From Vitellaria paradoxa (lineage: Eukaryota > Streptophyta > Magnoliopsida > Ericales > Sapotaceae), in the NCBI GenBank assembly GCA_019916065.1, contig CM034233.1, positions 39,410,862-39,474,861 of the forward strand: DNA of 64,000 nucleotides, given 5' to 3'. The position numbers and the translations under genes are program-made. The notes beneath the pieces are model-generated. The model was given only the letters and a program-made list of their open reading frames with translations. It was not told the DNA's origin and searched no databases. Position 1 is the stretch's first letter, and each line of letters begins with the position of its first letter. Below are positions 11,526 to 22,879 of this stretch, in pieces.

Positions 11526-12869
11526 CTCTAGCAAGGAGTATTCTAAATTCCTCTAGTATCAAGTAGCTTAACCGGCATCTCTTCCTACTATTTTTATTGT
11601 GCACATAGGTAACTCCATTACTTGCCATCTACCTATCCGATGCTCCTTGGATTTTAGATTCTGGCAGATTAGACCATATGTCTGGGGCCTTCAACTTATT
11701 TTTTCACATATAGTATTCATTTACCATTCCTCTTGTTATCATAGCTAATGGCTCTAGTAATCTAGTTAATGGAATTGGTACGATTCATCTCTCTTCCGCT
11801 TACCTTTATCATTTGTTCTTTGTCCCTTCTTTTACTTTTAACTTTACGTCTTCTATAACATTTCATCCTTATTCTTTCATTATTCAGGATCAATGATAAA
11901 AGAGAAGATTGGTGGCAAATATGAAGCTAAAGGAGTTTACTATTTTGATGCACCGTTTGGGCCAACCTCTGGAGCCTATTTTGCTGTGGCCTTATCATTA
12001 GAGATTCATTGTCGTCGTGGTAATCTGTCATTAGTTAAATTAAAGTCTATGGTTCATAGTTTGAGTCAATTGTAATATTTAAATTGCGAGTCTTATCAAT
12101 TAGGAAAGTGTCGTCGTGCTCTATTCTCTCGTAGAGTCAATAACAGAGTTTTACAGTCTTTTGATTTAGTTTATTCAGATGTTTAGGGTCTTAGTTATAT
12201 TGTTTCCAAACCTGATTTTCAATACTATGTAACATTTGTGAATGATTTTTCTCGAACCAGTTGGCTTTATTTAATGAAAAATGAGTTATTTTACATCTTT
12301 TGATCTTTTGTGCTAAAATACAAACTCAATTTTGTAAGCCCATTAAAATTCTTTATAGTGATAGCGCAAGGGAGTATTTTTCAAAATCATTTTACTAATC
12401 TTGTGACCTCCCTCGGTATGCTTCATCAGTTATCTTACTCTCATACTCCATAATAAAACGGAGTAGCTGAGAAAAAGAACCTTCATCTTGTTAAGACCGC
12501 ATGATACTTACTATTTCAATTGCATGTCCCATGGGTTTTATGGGTTGATACTATTCTCACTACATGCCATTTGATTAATCGAATGCCCTTATCTATCCTG
12601 TTAGGTCAATCTCCCCATTCTATCTTGTTTCGTACATAATTCTTATTTTTTCTTCCACTACGGGTATTTAGGTGTGTAGCTTTTGTTCACCAGCTTCACA
12701 GTGGGATTCATAAACTTGTTCCTCGAGCTCATAAATGTGTTTTACGTGTACAAAAAAGATATCGGTGCTTCAATTCATCTTTTCATAGATACTTTGTGTG
12801 TGTTGATGTCACCTTATTTAAGGCTACTCCTTTCTTTTCTGAGTCTCAGTCCTTACCCTCATTGTAAAT
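11526..12869 (+). pseudogene. Copia element B: protease end, GAG-pre-integrase and integrase
   Basis: Plus strand. At about 11633-11680 it reads the copia protease/zinc junction W-I-L-D-S-G...D-H-M-S-G. The open piece 11893-12075 holds the GAG-pre-integrase box (EIHCRRGNLSLVKLKS). The integrase core follows with F-D-L-V-Y-S-D-V, the stretch VTFVNDFSRTSWLYLM, and SDSAREYF as the second catalytic region. Then come the copia tail motif KLVPRAHKCVF and DVTLFKATPFFSESQS up to 12869. Stops and frameshifts are scattered. The copia domain order (integrase before RT) is clear. The reading direction flips abruptly after 12869. Confidence 0.85.
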
Positions 12870-14400
12870 AATGAACCCCCAATTCGTCTAACAAATGTTG
12901 TATCCAAATTAATTTGCATGAAGTATAAGCCATAACTCTATACTCTGATTCTACATTAAACCTGGTAATTATAATCTACTTCTTACTTTTCGATGATACC
13001 AGATTTCCTCCAACAAAAATATAATATCCAGTAATAGAGTGTCTATCTAATGGTGATCCTACCTTGCATCTGTATTACGCTGAATAGAAGTGTAATCATG
13101 ATTCTGATACAACAGACCTTTCCTAAGTGCTCTTTTTAGATACCTCAAAGCTCGGACTATTGCATCCTGGTGAGTAGAACGGGGTGATCCAGGAGCTGAT
13201 TGATCACACTTATAGAAATGAAATATCTGCTTTCATCACTTTCAAATAATCAATTTCCCCACAAGACTTCGATATTGGCTTGGATTCTCTAATAAGTCCC
13301 CTTTATCCGTGAGAAGTTTTGCATTCAAATCCATCAAAGTATTCACCAATTTAGAACACATTATATATGTCTCAAAGAGCAAGTCTATAACATACTACCT
13401 CTGTAATAGAGCAATACCTTTGTGTGATCTTGCTAGCTCAATGTCCAAGAAATATTTCAATATCCCCAAATCTTTAGTGCTAAATTTGCTTTAAAGGAAT
13501 GATCTCAAATTAGCAATACCATGTATATCATCTCCAGTGATAACTATGTTATTATCTACATATACAAGAGGAGCCAAATCTTCCCGTGAGTAAAGTGAAC
13601 AAAGTCATCAACTCTACACTGGGTTAAACTGAACTTTATCACAATAGTGTTAAAGCTGCTTAATCAAGCTCGAGGAGATTATTTGAGACTATACAAAAAT
13701 TTCTTGAGTTTACACACTAATCCAAACTCCCCTTGAGCAATAAGCCTATATAGTTGCTTAATATAAACTTCTTCTGCCAGATCACCATACAAGAAGGCAT
13801 TTTTGATATTTAACTAGTGAAAAGACCAACCATAAATTGTGGCTAACAACAGGAGAAAAAAATATCAAAAAAATCCAAGCCATATATCTGTGTATACCCT
13901 TTGGCAACTAGTCAAGCTTTCAATCTATCAAGAGAGCCATTAGGGTGCACCTCAATGTTATAGACCCATCGGCAACCAACAATAGATTTTCTAGAAGGAT
14001 GATGAACTAGGTCCCTGGTATCATTGGCCCGTAAGACAGACATCCCATTCTCCATGGTAAAGCGTTATCTAGAGTGAGATAAAGGTTCATGCACAAAATT
14101 AGTGATAGAAATAGAAAATAAAGAGAAAATAAAAGTATGATAAGATGGAGAAAAGGCATTATAGTAAACGAATTGAGAGATAGGATGTATGGTACAAGTA
14201 TGTTTACCTTTCGGAATAGTAATGGGTAAATTAAGATCATTGATAGGATTAGAAAACTCTGGAGAAGGTGGTGGAGCAGCAGAAGTAGTAGGAGGATTAA
14301 CTACCTTTCATCTGGTGTAAACAATCTAATTGGGACAGCTAAGGCGACTATCTAGAAAAGAGGAATCTGAAGTTTGACCAAGAGTGGATAAGGGATTAAG
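12870..14400 (-). pseudogene. Copia element B: RT and RNase H segment, inverted relative to the rest of B
   Basis: On the minus strand, from 14400 downward: the integrase-RT linker; RT start HPISQFVYYNAFSPSYHTF; the VGCRWVYNIE box; AFLYGDLAEEVYI; the catalytic motif as YVDN (usually YVDD, about 13550-13560); and RNase H down to LIWIQHLLDELGVHY at about 12885. Together with the plus-strand pieces on either side it supplies the missing middle of one copia polyprotein, so B carries a ~1.5 kb internal inversion. About 30 codons, including the expected CDN box, are not seen at the right breakpoint. Confidence 0.85.
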
Positions 14401-14582
14401 TACATCGAATTAGATTATCACTTCATTAGAGAGAAAATACTACAAAAAATTATCAAAATTGGCTATGTTAAGCCAGAAGATCAACTTGGGAAGTTATTTA
14501 CCGAAGCACTTGGGGGATCTTGAGTTAGATATATTTGTAACAAGCTTGGAAAGAATGATATATGCTCTAGCTTGAGAGGGAG
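14401..14582 (+). pseudogene. Copia element B: C-terminal end of RNase H plus polypurine tract
   Basis: The plus strand resumes with the standard copia tail YIELDYHFIREKI, then GYVKPEDQLGKLFTEALGG and the final KLGKNDIYALA. The purine run GAGAGGGAG at 14574-14582 directly precedes the LTR and fits the polypurine tract that primes plus-strand synthesis. Confidence 0.85.
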
Positions 14583-14780
14583 TGTTAGAGATATAACTGA
14601 TATTGTACATACAGAAATAAGGCATAAAATAAATCGTAAATTGATTCTTTCTTAGAACAAAGATGTGATTTTTCCTAATATTTTATAGTTCTATGAATAT
14701 AAATAGATTTAGTGCTAAACCATAAAGGGTAAAGCCATTCCATTCAACCTTGTCCTTGACATACATAATCTAAATATACA
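14583..14780 (+). repeat. Copia element B 3' LTR (probable)
   Basis: Starts TGTTAGAGATA directly after the polypurine tract; a plausible end is TACA at 14780, giving ~198 bp. A TATA box (TATAAATAG) lies at 14698-14706. The second LTR is outside the window, so the right edge is inferred. Confidence 0.6.
14698..14706 (+). promoter_or_regulatory. TATA box in element B LTR
   Basis: TATAAATAG, about 115 bases into the LTR in the coding orientation. Confidence 0.4.
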
Positions 14781-17383
14781 AAACAAAAACTAGTTCATCC
14801 CATCAAATCCATGGCCTTAGGTACTCGGCCCTTTCGTACCTAGGAGTCTTGGTCTTTACCACCTGAAATGGTATATAATGAAGTGTGAAGCCCATTGTGT
14901 ATAACATGATATACGAATCCCACCTAATGGTGTGTGCAAGTGTAACTACCACGTAAAAACATGAACTAGTAATCCAACAACAAGAAAATGCCTGCATATG
15001 GAGGAGATGATCATTAACGTATGTAATATCAGAAGCAACCCACTTATATGTTTTAACTATGAAAAATGTTGTTGAAACATGCCCTAGTCCATATTTTATA
15101 AAAGCACATCCTGGGCTAAATGTTAAATGCATGTCCAAAAGTCCAAAATAGTATAACTTGAACTAAAGAATCATGACCCCGCCGTGGACTCTTAGCTCAA
15201 AGCTACTATCACAAGCCCTGGGCATAACTAATCATCCCTTTCTCGTGCTTGAGCTACTAATTTAATGTAAATAGGCACTAAACCCTACATAGGGTTGTAG
15301 GCCTATCGATTTACCCCTAATCCAAATCAACATGTAGATAAAACACTTCACAGCCCACTCCAAAAATGAGTGAAATTGTGTTCCATGTTATGTTTAGTCA
15401 CCACCCTAAAATATTATTTTCAATAACAATTCTTGCATTACTTGAAATGCCAACACAATTTACAAGTCATAATATTAACATCAAACTCTTCAGTTAAGCA
15501 TTTTGTCAAACCCTTATATCAAAATTATCAAAACATACAATTTTGTAGAAAATCTAGAAATGAAGTACCAACTTTAAAAATCACTATCTCTTAAACCACA
15601 AGTTGTAAATTAATGAAAATTTATGGAAATGTGATACTATGAGTCTAGTTTCACCCTATTGGTCTTGCTAAAAAATTGCAAGTAAAATTCCTATTTTGAC
15701 TAAAATAGTGTTGGTTGGTCCAAATTTATGTAACTGTGGTAAATTAAAATTTCCCCTTCCATTTCAAACTCAAGTGAAACACATATCAAAAGAAAGCTAA
15801 GACAATAAACTTTCTATCAGTAAATAGTTATGAAAGAACCTTAACAGTCAAAATATTAGGCTCGAAAGTAGTATATTTTGCACGTTAAAAATTCAGCAAC
15901 CCAAAAACTATTATAATTACTCTCAAATTCAATTATAAGCTAACATACAATCATATTTAAGACCTTAAAATAGCCTTTTCCACCATAAAAAAAAGCATAT
16001 CTTTCATTTCATCAAGCCGTAAAATTCATAATTTAAACCAAATTTATGAAACAAATTCTAGGTTTTAACATAGTGAAGTTTCTATAGCAAGAATCTTACC
16101 TCAATTTCAAATTTAGTAAGATTCTACCAACACCAAGCATTCTGATAAGAATTTTCGAGCTGTAAAAACACAGCTTTCAACGCACAGAACAACTCTTATT
16201 TATGGTCTGGCTTGATTCAAACACACTAAAACATTTTATTTCTCCCAAGTAAGTTATCGATAAAAGGGTTCCATTTTTTTGTTATTATTGCTTTGGTTTT
16301 TTTCCCCTTCCTCTCTCGATGACCATGTTTGGAGGATGATAAGTGATAGAAACCAAATTTTCTTCATTTTAACCCCACCTAGTGGGAAAAAGGCTTGGTT
16401 TGGTTTGGTTTATATGTATAAAAAAAGTTTTGATATTGCATTATAATCCTTTAGTTTCAATTACTAAGTAGACCACTTTGTGTTATCCCTTAGACCCTCC
16501 CACATATATACATATATATATAGGAAAAGGTACAAATAACCTCACAACATGTTTAACACATCACACTCTAAAGCCATGCCAAAAATATACATAAAATATT
16601 CACATAATAATTTAAAATATAACATTGCAAAACTAGAACCATTATAATCTCACTTTGATTTGGTATTTGAGCATCATGTGTGCAAAGAAGTGTTGTGGTT
16701 TCATGGATACTCAAATGCATATACTTCATATACTTCAAAGAAAACTAAGAAGAAAATGGATTTAAAGAACAAACTTATAAGGTCAAGACTACACGAAACC
16801 TTTCAGTGTCAATGACTCATGATGTTTAAGGCCAAGCCCTCTGGTCTACTAGATTTGTGAAGCTTCCATGAGTTCCAAAATTAAATTTTGTAAATTCAAA
16901 TTTTCCATTACTAGATGTTCCAAACTATGTGTGTGTTAGGGGGTATGTATTTTCTTCTGAGAAAATATATTTGTTGATTGAATATGACAGGTGTAAAAAG
17001 TTTCTTTTAGTATGCGAGACATTTTCAATTGTAGTCCATAGTTTTATTGATATTGGTACAATGAGAGAGTAAATTAGTAAGATTAGAATTTTTTCCCTAT
17101 ATTATATATAAATAGTAAGGCTAGCAAAATTTCCTCAAGACAGACTACATTGGTTTATATCATGTTTTTCTTCTCTTCTTTTTATTTTTCTTTTTAGTTC
17201 TTGAGGAATAATGCAAAGGCTTGAGTTTGATATCAAATAAAAAGTGCAACTACACATATTTGAACATAAAAAAAGTTGCATAACGCTAGAGATTTTATTT
17301 TATGATATTGTTGCTTAATATTATTTATTGACATGTTATGTTGGTTTCTTTTAGTTTGAATGATGCTGCATTTATATCTCACT
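14781..17383. other. Unclassified non-coding stretch between elements B and C
   Basis: No recognisable protein. A 111-codon minus-strand frame (14803-15138) matches nothing I know. The part at 15540-15800 has the texture of a decayed LTR or other retroelement DNA (minus strand 'agaccaatagggtgaaac'), but no partner copy exists in the window. A short TA microsatellite sits at 16504-16522 (catatatatacatatatat). The rest is AT-rich with nothing further seen. Confidence 0.4.
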
Positions 17384-18235
17384 CCTGATAACTCAGTAAA
17401 TTTGTCTCCTCTGAGAGATCCAATCCAAGCCTAAAATGTAGTTGAATACATTGTTGTGGTGTCTGCTAAAGAGTTTCTGATACTTAAGTTAGCTAAGGAG
17501 TTGAGGGAAAATATTTTAGCAGCGTTTTAGTAAGATAAGATTATTGTACCTAAATAAGGGTATATGTATAGAGATATGTAACCTTACATGAAATGGGTGT
17601 GTGTGAGTCACATATAATCATGTCATTCTCTCTAATCAGATGATGTCACTTGTATTATAGATTCCAATGTTGATTCCCTAATTAGTTGGCCAAAATTGTT
17701 AAAAGGCAATCAACACTTTTATAGGTGCATATCTTGGAATATGTCAGAAGATAGTTATGCATTTGGTCCATAACAGAAGCTATTTTGTTCATTCTTGGGC
17801 CCACGGTCGCTTGGGTTTAATCGATACTTCATTCGATTGGCTTGGGTCGGTTGGGTTATTCTGATCATTCAGGAACCTCCTTATTAGATGTTCTCGATTG
17901 CCCGGCCTCCCAGGTGGGCTGAGGAGAATCTAATTGTTGGCTTGTCCTTGAAATATGTTTGCATTTATGGTGTGGCAGGTGTGTCATACGCATGTGGGTA
18001 CTTTGAAAGGAAGCGGCCTTTTCACCTCCCTGCTGCTTGTCGAATATGCATTGGCCTTGATGTTAAGCTTGTCACTTCACAATTTTTGAGCCACTGGATC
18101 AATTTTTCCCACCCAAATCTCAACTGTTGATTTTGAAAAGGCAGGTGAGGAATTTTAATTGTTGGGGAAGCTGCCAAAACCTCATTTACACGAACCAAAC
18201 TTAGTGTCCTCATCACTGTAGCTGCAATTGAAGCT
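17384..18235 (-). repeat. Element C 3' LTR
   Basis: 17384-~17885 aligns clearly with 62774-~63310 (shared stretches such as CTTAAGTTAGCTAAGGAGTT and CACATATAATCATGTCATTC); alignment weakens beyond that. The right edge is placed before the minus-strand purine run GGGGGAAGA at 18238-18246, a good polypurine tract candidate. The part around 17450-17540 has the usual Tat LTR 3'-end texture (CTCAACTCCTTAGCTAACTT on the minus strand). Confidence 0.65.
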
Positions 18236-19236
18236 ATTCTTCCCCCACAAAAGCTATCTTACTTCTTCAGTTGGTAAGATTAACTTACATTTTTCTTACT
18301 TCTTTTGTTGTACTCTTTATTTTCTTTTTATGTTTTGGTTATTGGTTCGCATTGCTTATTTTTTATAAGAGAAACCATAAACTCACAAATCTATTTGGGT
18401 TTGTAGAAAACCCAAATACATCAAATCTATTTTTGGAGGTTTAATCTTCCTATTATATACCTTTTGTTTATCCTAGTTATTTTCTTCTAATGCCGTGAGT
18501 GACCATGACAACATCAGTTTCGCCGGTGGTAAAGAATCAGACAACGATGGGTATGTCTTCACTAGGCACAAAAATTTTGGTGCCCCCAGTATTAGCAAGC
18601 CCTAAGTGGCAAATGACGATACGCAACGTATTGTGAATGCCTTCGAGCCTAGCGTTGGGTTCAAACATCCCAACATCGTCGTCCCCAACAATGGGGATGC
18701 TGGGTTTGAGGCGGAGGGTATTAGATCAACCATTACTCCTGAGAGGATTTCAAAACTGATATCTGACTTCTAGTTTCCCCTAGATCTCACTTACAGGGTC
18801 CTAGGGAATGGAGATTCTACTTCTTCACCGAGGAGCAATGAGATCGTAGTATACAAGGCTGCTTTGGTTAGGGGCCCTCAGTTTCCCTTACCGAAGTTCG
18901 TTCGAGAGGTGTTGAGCCACCTCAGTCTTTCCCTAGGATAGATCCTGCCAAATAGTTCGTGAATACTATTGGGTAGTGCGGTGTTCTGGTGAGCTACCAC
19001 TAGCACGAGCTGCGGCCACCAAGTTCTTATACTTCCACAAGGTTACTAAGAAAGGCTCGGGCTGGTGGTATTTTTTGGTAAGGAAGCCCGAGTTCAACTT
19101 TGTTACCAATATGTCCACTTCCCACAAAGGCTGGGAGGAGAAGTACTTCTTTACTCATGGAAGCGGATGGGAGTTCCAATCTTGGGAGGACAAAAAGATT
19201 CGAGTCCTCGAGTATGGGGTGAGCCTACACTAAGGG

Positions 19237-19316
19237 GTAAGCTTAGATCTTTCGTCTAAGTTCTCCTAGATTTCCTTAGGTCTTAAGGTTCTTACCTTTA
19301 TTTTCAATTTGATCAG
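19237..19316 (+). other. Predicted intron 1 of the antisense ORF
   Basis: GTAAGC donor and pyrimidine/T-rich acceptor ending GATCAG; 80 bases, a normal plant size. The sequence on both sides codes for family-like residues, whereas the intron has stops. An upstream GTGAGC at 19219 is an alternative donor. Confidence 0.5.
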
Positions 19317-19456
19317 CTCAAAAACAACTCGCTCTGACTGAGGAACAGAAAGGCCTTCTTCAGCTTGCAAAGAAGCACAGGGTTCGGGAAGCCCATTTCT
19401 CGGTGACAATAAGGTATTTCTCAATGAGGAAGCCTTGACAGCTAAACTTGAGTAGA

Positions 19457-19533
19457 GTGAGTTCATTGATTATACTTTATTGCTGTTCATGTTTTAGTTA
19501 TTCTTATAAGATTTCCTTTCTTCTTCTTTGCAG
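19457..19533 (+). other. Predicted intron 2 of the antisense ORF
   Basis: GTGAGTT donor and a strong acceptor, TTTCTTCTTCTTTGCAG; 77 bases and T-rich. Confidence 0.55.
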
Positions 19534-20939
19534 ATAGTATAACCCCTAAGGAGCCATTCGATCAGTTAGCCAAAGGTATTGAATGATTCAAAGTTCAAAT
19601 CGATCGATCTCAAAATCAAGCTGAATGATCCGATCAAGAAATATTTGACTTAAGTTACTTAGATCAGGTTGGTAAGAAAAAGTCAGCCCCCCTAAGGAGC
19701 TTCAAGAGAGCATGTCCTGAGAAAAGCAAGGACTGCAAAGTCCCCCACTCCACCTGTTAGCCACATTAAGAATGCACCTACTCCTCCCCCTCCAACCAAG
19801 GTAGTCAATGTTCCTTCTTCCCCTTTAAGGGGAGCTACAACAAGACCAGCTTTAATAGCTAGGTCCACTTCTCATCCAAACCTCTTAACCAATAGTGAGT
19901 TGGTGTGGCAAAAGATGCTTTCAACCATAACTGATGCTAAAATAGACTAATTGAGGGGGTGTCCAAGTGCCAGCCTTGTGTTTGATATGAACAACAATCT
20001 CTTTTGTGTACATGCCTACCTTTTTCTACATCTATTTTTCTGGCTTTGTTTGTTTAGGCTGAGCCTAATTTTGTAATATTATTTAGAATGTGGCTAGGTC
20101 TTGCGTTGTATACAGAAGGTTGGTCAACATAGAGAGGGCATTGCTAGATGAGAGGAAGAGGGGGAAGGAGACTCTAATCGAATTGCCATTGCTAAGGTGG
20201 AGAATGAAGAAGTTCTGAGGCATAAGCACAAAGTCATCGAAGAGAACAAGTCATTGAAGACCGATCATGCCAGCCTTTAGAGGGAGCTTGCAGCCAAGAA
20301 GGCGCTTAAAGAAGTCACCAAGAAAAGGATTATTGAGCTCACCGAAGAGCTACATGAGGTAAAAAGCACTACTATTGTGAATTTTAAGAATATTGATGAA
20401 TATCAGAAGCTACTCTACTTGGTATTTATGCAAGGTTTTGACCATGCTAAGGAAAAAATTTCTACCTCCTTCCTTGACTTAGACATTTATGGAATCAAAC
20501 CAGGTAGCACCATGGCTTATGAGAAGCAAGAAAATTGAGGTCACGAAGAGACAGGAGGTCTAGTCGAGGAAGAAAATCAAGGTGCCAAAGACACTAAACA
20601 TGCTCAAGAGACCATAGAAAATATTATCGGCAACGCAGAAAATGTTGATGGCAATGTGGTGAATATCGGTGGCACTGATGTTGCTTGAATACTCCTTCTC
20701 TGCTTCTTTTCATTTTAGAACACTAATATCGAACAATGGAGTGTTTAAATCATATTTGAGTTAAACTTGTGCTTTTACTTGAATTAAACTTACATGTATG
20801 ATTTATTCTCTATTACTATCTTCTTATTATATGTTTTTGCTTCTTCACTCATGAGGTGTTTTGCTTATAACTCTTTATTTAGTTGTTCTACTCGATTTTG
20901 TAAACTGGGTGTTTTTCTTTGATCATTTTTAGTATTGTC

Positions 20940-21420
20940 CATGCGAGCCATCTTTGCTCTGTCAGTTCTCGTGAGCCATCCTTACTCTTGCTCAGCCTCG
21001 TGAGCTGAGCAGGATCTTTGCTTTACTCAGTCATGTGAACTGAACAGCATCTCTTCCCTATTTTTGGCATTGGTCTCGTGAGCCATCTTTATTCTATTCG
21101 ACCTTGTGAGCTGAGCAGGATCTTTGCTTTACTTAGTCACGTGAACTAAGTAGGATCTTTTTGCCATTTTTAGTGTTGGACTTGTGCGACATCTTTATTC
21201 TGCTCGGCCTCATGAGCTGAGTAGGATCTTTGCTTTGATCGGTCACGTGAACCAAATAGGTTCTCTTTGCCATTTTTGGTATTGACCTCGTAGGCCATCT
21301 TTACTTTGCGTGGTCTCATGAGCTAAGTAGGATGTTTGTTCTGCTTAATCACGTGAACCGAGTAGGATATTTTTTACCATTTTTAGACATTGGTCGTGTG
21401 AGCCAAGTAGCTTTACCATT
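20940..21420. repeat. 106-107-bp tandem repeat, about 4.5 copies
   Basis: GCCATCTTTATTCTGCTC-like starts occur at about 20977, 21084, 21190 and 21296, with a partial unit before and after. Each unit has TCACGTGAAC (around the G-box core CACGTG) and CATGAGCTGAG segments. It sits between the antisense ORF and the integrase end of C. Confidence 0.8.
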
Positions 21421-21505
21421 CCTGCATGTATTAAGCAACATTGAAGCTCATAGAAGAGATATATTCCATTGATAAATTTTTCAAAAAAATTACATTCCTT
21501 CCAAT

Positions 21506-22670
21506 TTAAGCATAGTGTTTTCTCAAGTGCTCCGTGTGCCATGGATGTGACGACTCTTTGGCCATAAGAATTCTCAGCCTGTAGGTCCCTTTCTGAGTAG
21601 AATCTACTATCTCGTGCGGTCCTTCCCCAGTTGCCTGAGCTTCCTTTCTTTAGCATTTCTTGTCGATTGATCTACCCTTTTCAGCACTAGATTCCCTAGT
21701 TCAAACTCTCTTGAGTGTACTCTTGAATTGTGATACAAATGCATTTTTTGCTTATAGGACGCTGTTCTCACTGTTGCTTACAACCTTTTTTCTTCTAGTA
21801 GATCAATTTCTTCGTTCATTAACCTGCCATTCTCGTTTGGGTTGAAATTCTATACTCTCAGGCTGGGTAGCCTAGTCTTGATTGGGATAACTGCTTCAAT
21901 CTTGAACGTGAGAGAAAATGATGTTTGGCCAGTTACAAACCTTTTAGTCATTCTGTAGGCCTACAAAATATTGGGAAGTTCATCTGCCCATAGACCTTTG
22001 GCTCTATCGAACTCTGTGTTGATGACCTTGAGGAGAGACCAGTTGGTAACTTCCATTAGCCATTAGCTTAAGGTGTTTGGGTGATGAATAATAGTGACTG
22101 ATACCCATCTCTTTGCACAACCCATTGAACTACTTTCCCTCGAATTGTTTTTCGTTGTTTGTGATAACCACCCTCGGTATCCTAAACTAGTAGACTATAT
22201 TTTGCCACGAAAACTTTTTTATATTCTGCTTGGTAATAGTCAGTAGGGCCTTTGCTTCTGCCCACTTGGTGAAGTAGTTTATTGCCACCGCTGCAAATTC
22301 CTCTCTCCTTTTCCCAAAGGGAATGGGCTGACTATATCAATTCCCTATTGAGCGAACAACCAAGAACTTTGGATTAGTGTTAGCTCCTGAGCAAGTTACC
22401 TTGGAATGTTGGCAAATCTTTGGCACTTGCCACATTTCTTAATAAATTTCTGAGCATCCTTCTCCATCATGGGCCAATAGTAGCCAGCTCTGAGAATCTT
22501 CTTGTCCATGGTCCTGCTTCTTGAATGATTTCCACTAACACCATCATGGACTTCCCTCATAACGTAGTTAGCCTCTTGTTTGTTTATGCATCTGAGCAAT
22601 GGAGAGCTGTGTTCTCTTATGTAAAGGATTCCATCTACCAAAAGATATCTGCTTTCTTAGTACTGGATCT
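21506..22670 (-). pseudogene. Element C integrase
   Basis: The minus strand reads the HHCC zinc domain in the piece 22396-22641 (H-x-GVSGNHSRSRTMDKKI, GYYWPMM, KKCGKCQRFA). The catalytic core follows in broken frames (SKWAEAKALLTI-like around 22250-22270). The C-terminal GEGPHEIVDSTQKGTYRL and WHTEHLRKHYA run to a stop at 21506. It would insert C's cDNA. Stops and frameshifts throughout. Confidence 0.8.
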
Positions 22671-22879
22671 TTCCTACTTCGTTCGTGTCATTTGGTAGGG
22701 CCCCATTTTCTAAGTACTTTCTGATCAGTTTCGTCCACTCTGTAGCTTCCTCGATCTTATTGATTTTTAGTGCTTGGATGCTTAGAGAATGCATTAGCTT
22801 AATTGGAACGTTCGAGTTTGTCTCACTCGAGGATGCGATTTTGGCCAATTGGTATGCCTTCTCATTTTGCAACCTTGGT

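Larger units (their letters stand above)
18490..20688 (+). pseudogene. Antisense extra ORF of element C, with introns (gypsy-type transposon/Transposase_28-like)
   Basis: Plus strand, opposite to C's gag and pol. Exon 1 (to about 19236) reads TPERISKLISDF, YKAALVRGPQFPLPKFVREV, then in other frames KGSGWWYFLVRKPEF and GWEEKYFFTHGSGWEF, the layout of the 'putative gypsy type transposon' family. Likely introns: 19237-19316 (GTAAGC...GATCAG) and 19457-19533 (GTGAGTT...TTTGCAG). Exon 2 reads EEQKGLLQLAKKHRVREA. The C-terminal part (20210-20688) is a Lys/Glu-rich coiled coil followed by FMQGFDHAKEKI and a TGA at 20686. Extra antisense ORFs at this place are known in Tat elements; function unknown. 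Stops and frameshifts are present and the start is unresolved. Confidence 0.65.

Noticed and set aside
14803..15138. 111-codon minus-strand frame as a host gene
   Set aside because: No recognisable domain, no exon pattern, and it sits in repeat-like DNA.
17888..18130. 80-codon plus-strand frame near C's 3' LTR as the start of the antisense ORF
   Set aside because: It lies in the LTR and does not resemble the antisense ORF family; the link could not be supported.
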